DNA from: Ailanthus altissimus
Lineage: Eukaryota; Streptophyta; Magnoliopsida; Sapindales; Simaroubaceae
Direction: 5' to 3'
DNA: 64,000 nucleotides
Assembly (NCBI GenBank): GCA_946807835.1
Contig: OX327684.1
Span: forward strand, 10,372,001 to 10,436,000
This document shows positions 12,881-25,199 of this stretch, one piece after another. The position numbers and the translations under genes are program-made. Position 1 is the stretch's first letter; each line of letters begins with the position of its first letter. Under the pieces are notes generated by a model. It did not search any database and was not told the origin of the DNA. It was given only the letters and a program-made list of their open reading frames with translations.

Positions 12881-14971
12881 TTTTTCTTTTTTGAAATGGG
12901 AACTAGCCAATATTTATTAATACAAAAGAGAGATCCAATGAATTTCAGCTTTCATATTGTCTTTGAGTCGGCCATCAAAAGGGCACAGACAAGCAATGGA
13001 CACTATGTGCTTGTGACGTACCAAATACCCATTAAATTGCACGTGAAGCCCATAATTCTATCTCAAGAAACTACTATTCTAATAAAATAAATAAATAAAT
13101 CCATAAACAGTTTTGAGTATAAAACATGTTAAATCAGAAGAAGCTGGACTCTCTTCAAAAAAAAAAAAAAAAAAGAAGAAGCTGGACTCTTCAGGGATTT
13201 CCGAAAAAGAAGTAAACGACACCTTCCTTGCAGACGCATAAAACACGTTTTGCTTTTTCGTCAAATGCAAGATCCTACACTTAAAGACTCCAAAGCAAAG
13301 CTGTGAGTCTTCTCAGTCAAGGGAAAGGGCAAAATTCGGAGACTTGAAAAAGCAGAATCTGCTTTTGATTTTGAGGAAGGGAGAAAAAAAAAACAAACAA
13401 GAAAATTTGGTCCAATGCATGTTTCAGTTGTCTATTGCTATCCACAAGTTGATGGACCATCTAATTCATAGCATGTTACCCATCTACTTTTATTATCCAT
13501 GGTTCTATCCCATTTATAAGAAAAAGTAAATTATCCCACATAATCAACTACTATCCATTTTACAAAGTGGTATTTCTTTTTTTCTATGTTTACATTGAAC
13601 ATATTCGGAATTTCATCTCATTCTTAAATAAGAATCATATTTTCTTTTTAAAAGAAAAAAAAAAAGGAAAGATAAAAAGAAGAAGAATCATATAAGTTTT
13701 TTCTTTCTCAGTATTAAAAGAAAGGGGTATAACACTGTCACCCCCTGAAGTTTATACAAATTACACTTTGAACTAATTGGAAATTTGCAGAGATTAGTTC
13801 GAAAATCCACTGATACTGATACGAAAGAAATTACTTGGAAAGCAACTACCACCATGGTATTGGTTTTAGCTCAAGAAGTTGAATAAAAAAAAGAACAAGA
13901 AAAAACTAAGCTAAGTTGAGTTCTATGAAATCTCTTTTTAAGTTTCGTGTTTTCGAAAAAGAAGATCTCTTAGTTTCATAAATTATAAAAGAAGGCCCAT
14001 GTGTACTAAAATATATATATATATATATGCAATGGATTTTTAATTAATATAGGATAAAATCTAACAATTTTTCTTCCTTAGTAAAAGAGACACTAACATA
14101 AGGATCTTACAGAAATATTCATGTCATGTGGACTACAGATCACAACTCAATCAAAACTTATGTCAGCATAATTATTAAAAAGAATAAATAGATAACATAA
14201 ATAACTCAATAGATTAAAAATAATAAGAAGAAGAAGAAGAAGAAGCGAAGATCTTTAAGTTGCTTTAACTTACCGGAACATGGGAGTCTCTGGCGCTTCT
14301 CTTGGGATCGGTAGCAGAGAAAACAGTGTAGACCAAGACAAAGGTTCCGATGATCTCGGCGGCCAATCCAACGCCTGTGCTGTAGCCATCAGCCAAAGTG
14401 TTAGCCCCGCCGCCGTACCTGGTGTAGTATGATTTCTGGAAAGCCTTGACCAACCCAACACCGGCTATGGCCCCCAGGCACTGAGCCACCATGTACATCA
14501 CGGCTCGGACCAACGAGACCTTGCGAGCCAAGAAGAGCCCGAACGTCACTGCTGGGTTAATGTGACCCCCTGCACAAGAAATTCAAATACCCTCGGTGAA
14601 ACTCCTAGTTTTGTGCTTCAACTTAATTTCTTATTACTAGAAGAACAAGTAAAACTATAATATCTGTACTTACCAGAGATACCGGCGGTGCAGTAAACGA
14701 GGATGAAGATCATGCCACCGAAGGCCCAAGCAATACCGAGAATGCCGACTCCGCCGCAGGCGTCGGCATTCTTGGCGGGATCGGTCTGGCTCTTGTAGCC
14801 AATGACAGTCAAGACAGTGATGTAAAGGAAAAGCAGAGTTGCAATGAACTCAGCAATCAAGGCTCTGTAGAACGACCACTTGCTCAGCTCCACGGCGTCG
14901 AAGAGCGGCGCCGGTGGTGGGTCCGTGTAGTCCTTGGCTGAAAATGAGCCGTGCTCAGAGTCTTTCGCCAT
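12441..14971 (-). CDS. PIP2: Plasma-membrane aquaporin, PIP2 type
   Basis: Water channel of the plasma membrane intrinsic protein family. Four exons read cleanly: 14971-14674, 14569-14274, 12805-12665 and 12560-12441, all with GT...AG introns, giving 284 residues, the normal PIP2 length. I start at MAKDSEHG rather than the in-frame ATG 14 codons upstream, because PIP2 proteins begin this way. Two NPA motifs are present (104-106 and 225-227). The selectivity filter residues Phe84, His213, Thr222 and Arg228 match water-specific PIPs. Known gating sites are kept: Asp25/Glu28 at the N terminus and His196 in loop D (acid closure), and C-terminal serines 277 and 280 that are phosphorylated in relatives. 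Cys72 in loop A is the conserved inter-subunit cysteine. Intron 2 is long (1468 bp) and carries an (AT)n run. The gene looks intact; the exact paralogue number cannot be given. Confidence 0.96.
12846..12872. repeat. (AT)n microsatellite in aquaporin intron 2
   Basis: An AT dinucleotide run of about 26 bases near the 3' end of the long second intron. A 17-base A run follows at about 13158. Confidence 0.85.
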
Positions 14972-15083
14972 TAGAATCACTAACAAACCCAAAGAAAGAG
15001 AGCACAAAGCCACAAATGAGTTTGCGAGAGGGAGAGATGAGAGAGTGTGTGTTTTGGTACCAGATAAATGAATAGAAGTGAGG

Positions 15084-15091
15084 GTATATAT
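15084..15091 (-). promoter_or_regulatory. Candidate TATA box of the aquaporin gene
   Basis: Minus-strand reading gives ATATATAC about 115 bases upstream of the chosen ATG. A start site about 30 bases further on would give a 5' leader of roughly 85 bases, which is ordinary for a highly expressed plant gene. Position is the only support. Confidence 0.5.
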
Positions 15092-18000
15092 GCAGAGAAA
15101 TGGATGATACTGGGTTTATTTTTAATTTTATTTATTTTTTGGTTGGTTTAATAAATAATTGATTAATTTAAAAATATAAATTCTTTTATTTTTTTTTTCG
15201 GGGGCAATATGTTATTTTAGGTAGGGATCTATTTCACCGACCCAAACTTGACTTTACCACACCATTACCTCCCCACTTACTACTAATTTGCGTTGGCCGA
15301 CTGACTGACTGGCTGGCAAATGTGTTTCTGTTTTTGTTTTTTTTTTTTTTTTATTTACTGCCCAGTCTCAGTCATTTCTCATTTGCATGCCACTTACTCT
15401 CCTGTATTTTCTCACTTTTTCTTAAAGTTTACTCGCTTTAGTTTTTGACTTTGAAATAGAATATAAGAATCAACTTCAACTCGTTTAATTTTTAACTTGT
15501 AATGTTTAAATCTTTATACTAACTTTAAAGCTTCATCATGTCTTTTAGTTTTTTTTCTTCAAATAAGAGATCTCTATTTTAGTTTCATAAAATTATGTTT
15601 TTGAGTGAATAGAAGTGCCGTATGCATTCTCTCTTAGTTTAGATATATAATGAAATTTTGCTCATAATAGTATTAGTTCTATTGTTATAAAGACATATAG
15701 TATTATATCCAAGTTTTGAGCAATTCTTTTTTTGTTTTTCCAAAAAAAAAACTCTTTAAAAATAAATTAAAAAAAAAACTCGAAACCCACATTCGTAAGT
15801 CTGAAATTAAGAAAAGGTTGTAAACTACATAATCAATGGCTGATCGACTTAAATTTCACAAATTTATCTAGTTATTTATTGCATCATTAAGATAGATAAC
15901 ATATTACTTTTTAAAATAGATTATTATATTTTTAATATTGATTAGTGTTATCCATTTTTAGTTAATATTTTTATCCAAACGACGTATAAATGATTAATGA
16001 TCCATGGAAATAATATCACCCTTATGTAAAAAAAAAACTTTTCAAATTTCATATTTATGATTAATTGCAATAATAGAACATTATAACAGTAAAACGCTAA
16101 ATTTATTATGTTATTTATTTGACTAACAATAAAAAAGAAAACCGCACCCGTGCCGAAAAGCACGTGAGAAATTAGGCTAGCGAATGAGCCCAAATCACAG
16201 GTCAAAAAAATAGTGCAGTTTGCAGGAATCTCAGTCTGATCATGAATCATGATCCCAGCCACATACTGGCCACATTAATTAACCTCTCACTGCTTCAGCT
16301 CACTGTTATTGCGAGAAAATTTACAAAATAGTATCTATTTTAAAAGTCATAATTTTTTATAATAAAAAATTATTTAATTACAATGTATTTTGATTAGGCA
16401 CGGCGCGCAGCTCATTCTCGCGTCTTGCGCAAGACGTGAGGAGGGACAACATGCTATGCCTCGCATTGCATGGCTGAGTGTACAGTTCCTTCTCATACCT
16501 CGCATAAGATACAAAAGTTTTAAGTGTTTTTTTAATTCAATTTCGTTGTTTTTGTCCTTTTTTTTAATTTTTATACTTTTTAATTTTTTATCTTCAAAAT
16601 ATTAGTGCTTAAACACTCAATTCATTTATTTTTAAACTCAAAATTTTTAAAATATTATTTGAATTTAAAAAAAAATTGTAAGAGATAAATAAAATAGACT
16701 TCAAGAGTAAAATAATCAGAATTTGAACTTTGTGATTATTAAAAATTACATTTTTATTTTATAATTATAAAAATATATGAGTTTAAAATAAAAATTATTT
16801 GTGTACAGTTCTAATTATTCTCAACCACTAATGACATTTTATTCTTTATTGGACTATCATCCTTGCCTACATTAAAAAATAGTCAAAAGTTTTGACACAA
16901 TTAATAAAAAGTAAGAAATTTTTTATAAATAACTTTTTCTTGCAAATTTTTATTTAGTCAAGTTAAAACTTTTATAACTTTTATAGCTAAAAATAGACAC
17001 AAATATCTACAAATACAATTTTACTCTCCTAAACTCATTTTTTTAATCTCAAATTCAAACCCTTCTCCACACTCATTGTTGAATAAACGATGGCATAATG
17101 AGATAAGTATTATAATGTTTATATTTAATTAAGATGTTGATGATGAGAATGTGTCTTGAACTGATAGAGAAAGTGGTCAGAATGTAGGCCTAAAAATGAC
17201 CCGACAGAGATAGTTATCACCTTGTGAGATTCGACTAACACGACAAAGTTATTGTGCTGATCGAACCCATGGGGCGATAAAAATATCATCCTGACCAAAA
17301 ATGGCTAACTATTAATATGGTTACTAGTATTGGTTGAAAATATAATAATTTGTATTATTAAAGATGTGCTACTATCATGATTATTACTACTTATAGACAT
17401 AAAAGTGATTATGACAAGTTTGTTAATTCTTTATAGGAGCTTGTGCAATCTCATTATTAGTAAGTTGTCTAAAATCTACATTAATATATAATGGGAACCA
17501 AATCTCTTCTATTAATCCCCAATAAAAATTGTATATCTTAATTATTTTGGATTGCCAATAATACATCATTTATTTTTATTATGAGCACTAAAATTCTTAT
17601 TCTGACACTACACTAAACTAATTAGAATTAACTCCAATTCTACAACACATAATATTATAAAAGTGATTGATAAGTATATTTGTAAGAATTATTATAGCGA
17701 CGTTTTATACTCAATATCTCTCTTGACTATTATTAAAACTCTCTTACTTCCATCCAAAACATACTAGAAGTGCATCAATCTTTATAGTACTTATATAAAA
17801 AAAAAGTATATATTAAAAAAATAAATTCAAAAACAATTATTCGGTTTATTGACGCGATAAGAAGTTAACACGCCAACAATTGGCTCGATAAGAGGTACTC
17901 CTATGACATGATTTTTTTTCTAATTTTTTAGTTTTCTTCATTTTATAAACAATAACTACTAATTAAATTACAAAATGTATTCGTTTTAGATACTATATTT

Positions 18001-18340
18001 ATTTACCTAAAAAAAATTCAAACTAAATATATAGATATATTTAAATAAAACGATGTAAAAATAAATTATAATATAAAAAGACATAAATTTCATATTTCTT
18101 ATAACAATGTGAGGCACTTTTTGTGAACGATTGAATTCAAATTCTTAAAATTTCAAATGTATTTATATATATATTTTTAAAATATTACGAAATTTATATT
18201 TGAATTTTAAAATTGGGCGACTCATATATAAGACGAGTATTTTTTTAATTTATTCAATTTTTTACTATAAAAATTATAAAATCTCATAGGCTAAATTAGA
18301 AATTTGATTTTAAAAATTTAGCTATTTAGGAAAACATTTC
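15092..18340. other. Long AT-rich intergenic stretch
   Basis: Upstream flank of the aquaporin gene followed by about 3 kb of AT-rich sequence. Short frames at 15948-16262 and 16390-16605 lack any family signal. The 17150-17900 part looks like old repeat DNA but no termini were found. Confidence 0.5.
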
Positions 18341-18366
18341 GACTATTTTGTTAGTTTCAACACATT

Positions 18367-18568
18367 GCCACGTGGCAGATTCTGGTTCACTCTTTGGTAG
18401 CTGAACACAGCTCTTTTGTTTGCTTTAGAGTGAACATTATTGCACGTGGCGAAATTCTGTGGATGGTGACGTGTTGGCGGTTCTACTGTGAATGTTGGAG
18501 AATTAGGGGGTGGGGTCCAGTTTTGCACATTCACTGGCTTTTGATTGGATAAGAATGAAATGACGTCA
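18367..18568. promoter_or_regulatory. Cluster of four ACGT-core elements without a gene
   Basis: Within 202 bases there are GCCACGTGGC (18367-18376, perfect palindromic G-box), GCACGTGGC (18442-18450), GACGTG (18468-18473) and TGACGTCA (18561-18568, perfect CRE/TGA-type palindrome). In plants these are binding sites for bZIP and bHLH factors, including ABA-response factors. The sequence is less AT-rich than its surroundings. No open frame downstream on either strand looks like a gene; the hAT-like insertion starts 130 bases further on. It may be an orphaned promoter or a distal control region. Confidence 0.5.
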
Positions 18569-18699
18569 GAGTCCGTTGCATTTAAAGATTCTGATGAGTT
18601 GAATCTCAATTTATTTAGGGTAAATAGTAAAACAATCTTGGATTTTGTGGTTATTTTCCGAGGAAGAGTGTTGTTTACAAAAATTTTGATTACGGTCAG

Positions 18700-19086
18700 T
18701 AAGGGTGGGCAAAAAAAAATTGGGAACCAAAAAATCGAACCGAACCGGCCGGTTTGGTTCGGTCCGGTTTTTGTTTTTAAAAAAATCGATTTTGTTTTTT
18801 TAGAGAAAAAACCAACCGGTCCGGTTCGAATTTTTTCACCCAAAAAAATCAAAAAAATAAAAAATAAAAAAAAAAGAAAAAACCGAAAAAATTAGACTGC
18901 AAATTAAAAGAAATTCATTATTTAAAATAAAAAAACCGAACCGGACGAAATCGAAAAAAACCGGTTCGGTCCGGTTCAATTTTTCTCATTAAAAAAACCG
19001 AATTCGGTTTTTTTTTTCCAAAAAACTGAATCAGACCGGTTCGGTTTTGCAAAAAATCAGATCGAACCGAACCGTATCCACCCCTA
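18700..19086. mobile_element. Non-autonomous hAT-like MITE
   Basis: A 387-base element with nine-base terminal inverted repeats (TAAGGGTGG left; TAGGGGTGG on the opposite strand at the right) and an eight-base target duplication with one mismatch (ACGGTCAG at 18692-18699, ACGGTCAA at 19087-19094). Eight-base duplications and this terminus type are typical of hAT transposons. The inside is packed with CCGGTTCGG-type motifs in both orientations, which would fold strongly, and with A/T homopolymers. Open frames that cross it (18343-18852 minus, 18545-18895 plus, 18918-19190 minus) are artefacts of this repetition. No transposase is encoded. Confidence 0.85.
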
Positions 19087-19445
19087 ACGGTCAATGTGAA
19101 AAGTGTTAATGACAAAATACAATTCGAGATGATTAATTTGTACGAAATTTTCGAGATGATTAATTTGTAATATATTTGTACTAGATTCACTAATTACTTT
19201 TATAAGAAATTTGTTTGGGGTTATTATCATTAATATTTTGGAAGTTAGTACAATATCTAAAATATTTATGATGTTAAAAAATAGATTATAATATTCCGTC
19301 GTTAAAATTTTTTATGTCAAAGTTAATAAAAAAATATTTTATTTGGTGTTGATAGGTCTAAATTATATTATTATTTTATCTCCTTTAAGCTTAATATTTA
19401 CTTATTTAAACTAGTTATACAACTATTTCTACATATTTTTATTAG

Positions 19446-20158
19446 TTGATAGGTTTAAGGGCAAAAGTATGAGAATAAAAAATAAGCAAAAAGGAGCAAA
19501 GAAGATGAAAAATCAAGAGCGACGCTAGCATTTTGAGGCCGTGGCACTGAAAGAAGATTTTGAAGTTTTGGATAGAAAGTGAGCATCACAGCGCCCAATA
19601 GCCAAGGTCACGGCATAGGAACTTGCAAATTTAGAAGATCAAGTGAATGTTTTGGCGCCAAAATACTCAAAGAAAAGCATCACAGTGCTAGCATAATAAA
19701 AAGATATACTTGAAATAAAAATTAAGCAGCACGATGCTGGCATACCAATGCCACAACACTAGGGGAACAAAACAATTTTTCTAATTTAACTTAGACTCGA
19801 AGTTTGCCCTACTTAACAAATTTAAAGCTTATAAAAAGAAGACTTTGGAAGCCAAGGGAAAAAAAAAAAGAAGCAATAGAGAGCAATTCTAAAATTACTT
19901 AGAAAGAGAAAGAAGGATACAAACTTTGAAGATTTTAAGAATCTTAGGGCAACTTGATAGCTTAAGGCAAAAGGATTGAAGATTGAAGACCGAAGACAAT
20001 AGCAGTTTCTTTTACCTCAAGTTCTTCTTTTGAGTTTGGTTATATCATATTTATTATTTTAAGCCCTAAAATTTTAGTAATCACGAACTAATTTTTCTTA
20101 TCTATTATTATAAATTAAACTTGTTATGTGATTAAATATAGTTTTTTTTTTATATTAT
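19446..20158. mobile_element. Possible LTR fragment of the 60 kb solo-LTR type
   Basis: The stretch starts TGATAGGTTTAAGGGCAAAA, resembling the TGATAAGGGCGTAAAA start of the reverse complement of the solo LTR at 59966-61296, and contains a similar GC-patch with GTGGCACTG and GATGCTGG motifs. The other end could not be found, so it is either truncated by the LTR at 20159 or unrelated. No gene is present. 19095-19445 holds nothing recognisable. Confidence 0.3.
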
Positions 20159-20342
20159 TGTTAAGGAAGCAAACATTGGTAAGAAATTGGAAAAAACATA
20201 GGTATATAAGGAGTAAACTATATCTCCATTGGCATGAGGCCTTTTGGGTAGAGCTCAAGAAAAAAACTATGAGAGTTTAAGGCCAAAGTGGACAATATCA
20301 TACTAATGTGAAAATATGTGTGGTTTGTTGGGCTCCTTAACA
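20159..20342 (+). mobile_element. Small 5' LTR of a Copia/TRIM-like element
   Basis: A 184-base LTR beginning TGTTAAGGAAGC and ending CTCCTTAACA, so its nine-base ends are exactly complementary. It carries the TATATAAGGAG and GGCCTTTTGGGTAGAGCTC blocks that I recognise from small plant Copia or TRIM LTRs. A tRNA-Met primer site follows at once, which orients it as a 5' LTR. No 3' partner was found downstream; the interior is interrupted by the solo LTR at 20498. Confidence 0.72.
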
Positions 20343-20343
20343 G

Positions 20344-20356
20344 TGGTACCAAAGCC
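20344..20356 (+). promoter_or_regulatory. tRNA-Met primer-binding site
   Basis: TGGTACCAAAGCC lies one base after the LTR end. It differs from the usual TGGTATCAGAGCC by two transitions. Confidence 0.75.
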
Positions 20357-20497
20357 ATGTCCTGGAGTTAGCCATGTGAAGGAAATCTTCAGTGCTGAAT
20401 GAGAAGGTGGTGAGTCTGGTAAGCCTCGATTTGCTTGCGATGATATTTGTGATTAAACTCTATGAATAGGTGATAGTATGTTCTCGAACTTCACATA

Positions 20498-23263
20498 TGT
20501 AACGCCCCAGATCCAAAAGATCTGACACATGACATAACTTATATTCATTCAATAATGAGCACACATACAATCTTATTATTTCTAGTATATTGCTAAATTC
20601 TTGTTTACGGGTTGGTCTCATGTTTAAAAATATAAACATAAACATTTATTGACAATATTTAAACATTCATTTCAATTCTTTAGAATTATAACAATTGAAT
20701 TATGACTGGAGCAATTAGTAAACTGGAGATACGCAGAGTTTCTCATAGATTAACACTCTACTACGTTACCAATAGCAACTTTGTTACTAGAAGCTCAGAA
20801 TATATTCATTGCAAATTCTTACTTAAAATCAACCTATAACCACACTTAATAAAATAACACATAAGTATTTATTCAATAGGGACAAATTAAATATCTTAAA
20901 CTATGTGTTCACAAATGAAACACTTAGCAATCTATCAACTTAGGGAACCCAAGGGACAGCAGAAGCCTTGCCAAATCCGCTAAGCACACATGTACTTTAT
21001 TTGCCTGAAATCACCATAAACTATAATAAGTATAAAACTCAGAAGCATACTAATTTTTCATATATCAAAATACATATATATACATAATGCATATGTTGAT
21101 ATGCTATGATAAATCAAAATCATAATCTTATCAAATCACATGTCAGGTATGCGCTTACACATTCTTTCAAAATATATAATAGGAATATCATCACTCAACT
21201 ACTACTTAGTAGGACTTTTATATCACATATCACATAATGAGCCAAATGTCACTCGTAGGTGATATACTGTATGAGAGGAATAGTACAAGTGAGATTTAAA
21301 TTTTACATATATAATGCTTATGTCCGAAGGTAAAAGCCAAACCCTCACCCTGATCATCGGTGAGTCCTCTCACATGCACTAATACGCCACCACACAAATA
21401 TGATAACTCAATCTTCCTTTAGGTACCAATAGGATCTTCCCTACGTACGGAACACATAACATATATCAATCCCAAAGGAAAGGTCACACATAAAGGCTTC
21501 ACAAATCACATAAGTTACCTACTAAGTAAATAGAGAGTTCAAGCATCCTCAAAATACAAAACGTATCTCATGGACATTTTCCACTTCAAAAGCTTTCTTT
21601 GTTAAACACATTTAATTTTGAAAGCTCACTTTCATAAACACATGTATGTCCATGCTCAATGTCAATGCTCACATTCATAAACATATGTCTTTCACATTTC
21701 ATATCAAATATACTTTGGCATAACATAAACATATTTCTAAGCACATTTACAAAATCATACATAGACAATTACTATATTTATTGTGATTTCAGTAAAAGTC
21801 TAGTATACTTACCTTTTAGCACTTTCGGGTACAAGGTTTAATTCTCCTTAACATATCAATGGAGATTAATTCTTTCATAAGCCTCAACAATCACACAAAA
21901 TACTTTAAATAGCTTACAAAATTACACATATTGCACTTATTACATCGAATTAGTCTAATTACTTGGTTTCTCAAAACCTGTCATTCTGACCACTTACACT
22001 TAATAAAATTTTCTTATACATCAAATGATGTCCAATTACTCCAAAATCAGAATATATCTTTCTTCACTCATATATCTTTCTTATATATGAATATTATTTC
22101 ATAATTCCTACACATTTCATTTCATAAACACCATCAAATCCAAACTATTATTATGGCGGGATCAAGATATTTACTAAATAGTATCCAGTCTTGTAATTTT
22201 ATAAAATCAGATACTAACTCAAAAATTAAAAAACTACCATAAAATTACTCTTGACACATATTTCAATTCATGATAAATATTTCACTTCAAAATCTCTGCT
22301 AAAAGTATTTTAAAACTATTTTATTCCATAGCTTTAAAAATTTGCTAATCAAATACTGCAATGAGCTGACACTCATTAGAAAATCATAACAATTTAATCA
22401 CATTGATCTAAATTCTCAATTCTGAGTATATCATATTAGACATATAAATTTATCATATTCCATAAATTAGTAATTTTTTAAGATTAATAAGTAGATCAAA
22501 AATTATTTGTCACTGTATCATACTGTTAACACAGGAAATTTTTAGAATTTCAGGGTCATTTTGGTAAATTCACTACAAATTTAATTTTTGAAATTTTCAA
22601 TCGATTTAAAGTTTTAAATGATTCTAAACATGTCTAATTTCATATACTCAAAATTCAAACCAGAATCGAATCACAACAATTTATAAAATTCCTGGATCAA
22701 GAGACTATTAAGTAGAAATTCTGCAATTTATCATGATTTATCAAGCTATCTACATAGATCATTATTAATTCTCACAATATCTTACGAAATACACATCAAA
22801 TCCTCAATTGTACATATTTTTAGAAATTAAAACTTAAAGGAATTAATTAATTTAACACCAAGAAACTAAGAAAGGATTATAATATACCTCTTAAAGCTTA
22901 AATTTTAACTTTTTATTTTCTTTCTTTTCTCTTTCTCTCCCATTTCTTTCTCTTTTCTCACTCTAAAATAGGTAGTTCAACCAAAATGAGTGAATTAGGG
23001 TTTCAAAAGTGTATTTGTATACTAAGAGACTAATTTTTTTATTTATAAATTTGCCCCCAAATTTTTTAAAGTATTACAATTTAGTCCCTAAAATAAATCT
23101 AAAGTCTTGAAAATAAATTCAATACTAATAGTATGTCCTTAACCTATATAAACACTACTAATAACAATACATAAATCAAGTATCATCCACATACAAATAA
23201 AATATGTATATTTATAAATATATAAATATTTATTGTTACCGGTTGTGGATACTGGTTACTACA
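20498..23263 (-). mobile_element. Solo LTR, probable Gypsy, 2.77 kb
   Basis: The block begins TGTAACGCCCC and ends GGTTACTACA. It is flanked by a perfect target duplication, ACATA, at 20493-20497 and 23264-23268. The GGGGCGTTACA end (minus strand) and the position of a transcribed-looking purine-rich part at about 22890-23000 suggest minus orientation. No internal domains are present, so recombination has removed the body of the element. It inserted downstream of the small LTR and primer site at 20159-20356. Short open frames within are not genes. Confidence 0.85.
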
Positions 23264-23268
23264 ACATA

Positions 23269-24790
23269 AGACGTGTTCTTCAACGCAATGATTCAGAGTT
23301 AACTTGATAGAGTTGGCTCTCAAGGTTGATAGTACGATACTCTAGTATTTCACGTAAGACGTACATCCTTAACGCAGTGAAAATAAATAGAAGATGAGTA
23401 CTAAACTGAAAGAAGCAAAATCTTCTAATATAGAAGATAGACAGATGGGATATTATTTGAGGGAAGGCTCAAACTATTGCTTCGTATATGCAAAGTTTAA
23501 TAAAATATATTATGTGGATGAGATATTTCAATGTTGCCCTTTCCACGAGTGGTGTCATCTAAAAGAAAACTAAAAGTGTTTAATATATATATATATATAT
23601 TAATTAACAGAATATAATGGTTAAGAGGTTTTTGGTTTCAAAACCTTAAATACATACTTTCAAGTAAAAGATCTATAGTTTTATTCCATCAAAATAAATT
23701 TTTTATGCCTTCAAGAATTTTTAAAAAAAGAAAGAAAAGTAGATAAGCCTATCAAATTAATCAATTACATAAGCAACCACAATTGAACACATATTAAATC
23801 ATAGCATTCGATATGCACATGTTATGGAGCAGTAATTTTTTTACCACTTTTGCTCTATTGTACTTTAACTTTATATTCTATCATAATACTTGAAATACAT
23901 ACATGCGATGAATAGTAATATATTCATGGATGACAACTGTAGAAAAGAAGCAAACCATTTTTTTAAAAAAAAGAAAAGAAAGATGCAAATAGTAGATGTA
24001 CTTTAGTTTATGGATGACAATTTCATAAAAGACACAAATCGTCTTTAAAAAAAAAAAAAAAAGGCGCAAATAATATATCTACTCCGAGAAAGACAAAGAT
24101 AAAAAAAATTTTGTCCAAAAAATAATAATCCAATCATTCATTAAAAAAAGAAGAAAAAATAATAGATACAACAAATAATACATCTTCATCTTTACGCATC
24201 TTAAAAAAACATATCACATAATAAAATAAAATTCATCTCCTAAATTTATCATGATCTTTTTAAAACTGAAAAAATAAATTGTGGGGTTGAAATTAATAAA
24301 TTTCAAGTGAATAGAGATGTTTTACATGAAAAATAATTAAAATCTTGATTGGTTGAGATAAGATGAGGAAGAAAGAGATCACCAAAAAAAGAAAAAAGTA
24401 TGTATATAATGACATAAAAGAAAGAAAGGTTTTATATTGATATAAATATATATCATATAAGTAGGGATATTTTAGAGAAAAAAATTTAATTAAATAATTC
24501 AAACTTTTTATATGCTGCCAAAAAGTAAATTTTTTTTACTTTTTTTAGTTCAGCCAAAAATTAACTTAAAAGTCTTATTAAGTTGGAAAACAAACTAACT
24601 TAAATAAAATTATGCCATATTTAACATTAAATCAAAAAAAACAAATAGGTCCTTCGTTATTTGTAAGTTCTTGTAATGTTAACAGGAATCACTCTATAGT
24701 CTAACAGTTCTCACTTTTTTTTTTTAAATGTTCATTTTTTTCCATTATCTCTAACTTAAAATCATGTTCAACCAAAGCCTAATTTGGGTA
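23269..24790. other. AT-rich spacer with small duplications
   Basis: No gene seen. A pair of related segments of about 75-80 bases, each starting ATGGATGACAA and containing a long A run, lies at 23926-24005 and 24010-24084. A (TA)n run lies at 23582-23600. An (A)16 run lies at about 24047. Confidence 0.55.
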
Positions 24791-24799
24791 TTCATACAT

Positions 24800-25190
24800 A
24801 AATGTCTATTAAATTCTTGACACAAGTCAGAAGTGATAAAACGTACATTTTGAATCTATGAGAAAAGTTAACTCTCATAAAAAAAGGAACATCGAATTCA
24901 CAACAAAGATAGATCCCAAAGAAAAATATAACTGAAATATTATTAATAGGATGCTTCATATAAATTACAAATAACATGCTTATTTACAGTAATAGATTAC
25001 CTAATCCTAAATAAATAATAAATCATATTCAATAAAGAATAATAAGTTATAATAACTAAACAAATTAGACCTTTTTTCCTTAAAATTATGACTCAAAATA
25101 GAAATAATTACCCTATTAAAATAAAAATATCAAATCTTACTTAAGTAATAAATTCTTAAATAATCTACCATTAGTTTCCATCATGTATCA
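24800..25190 (-). mobile_element. 3' LTR of gag-only Gypsy element
   Basis: This matches 27308-27656 as a diverged direct repeat, for example the shared GGAACATCGAATTCA block at about 24887 and 27358 and GGATGCTTCATA at 24950 and 27420. On the minus strand it starts TGATACATGATGG, just after a purine-rich tract that serves as polypurine tract (minus-strand GGGAGGAGGAAGAA, about 25194-25208). The outer boundary is approximate and no target duplication could be fixed. Confidence 0.6.
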
Positions 25191-25199
25191 GTTCTTCCT

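Noticed and set aside
14974..15013. Upstream in-frame ATG of the aquaporin
   Set aside because: It would add 14 residues before MAKD. PIP2 proteins start at MAKD, and the extra part matches nothing in the family.
18343..19190. Three open frames of 90-169 codons on both strands
   Set aside because: They run through the CCGGTT-rich MITE and its flank; composition and overlap on both strands show they are artefacts of repetition.
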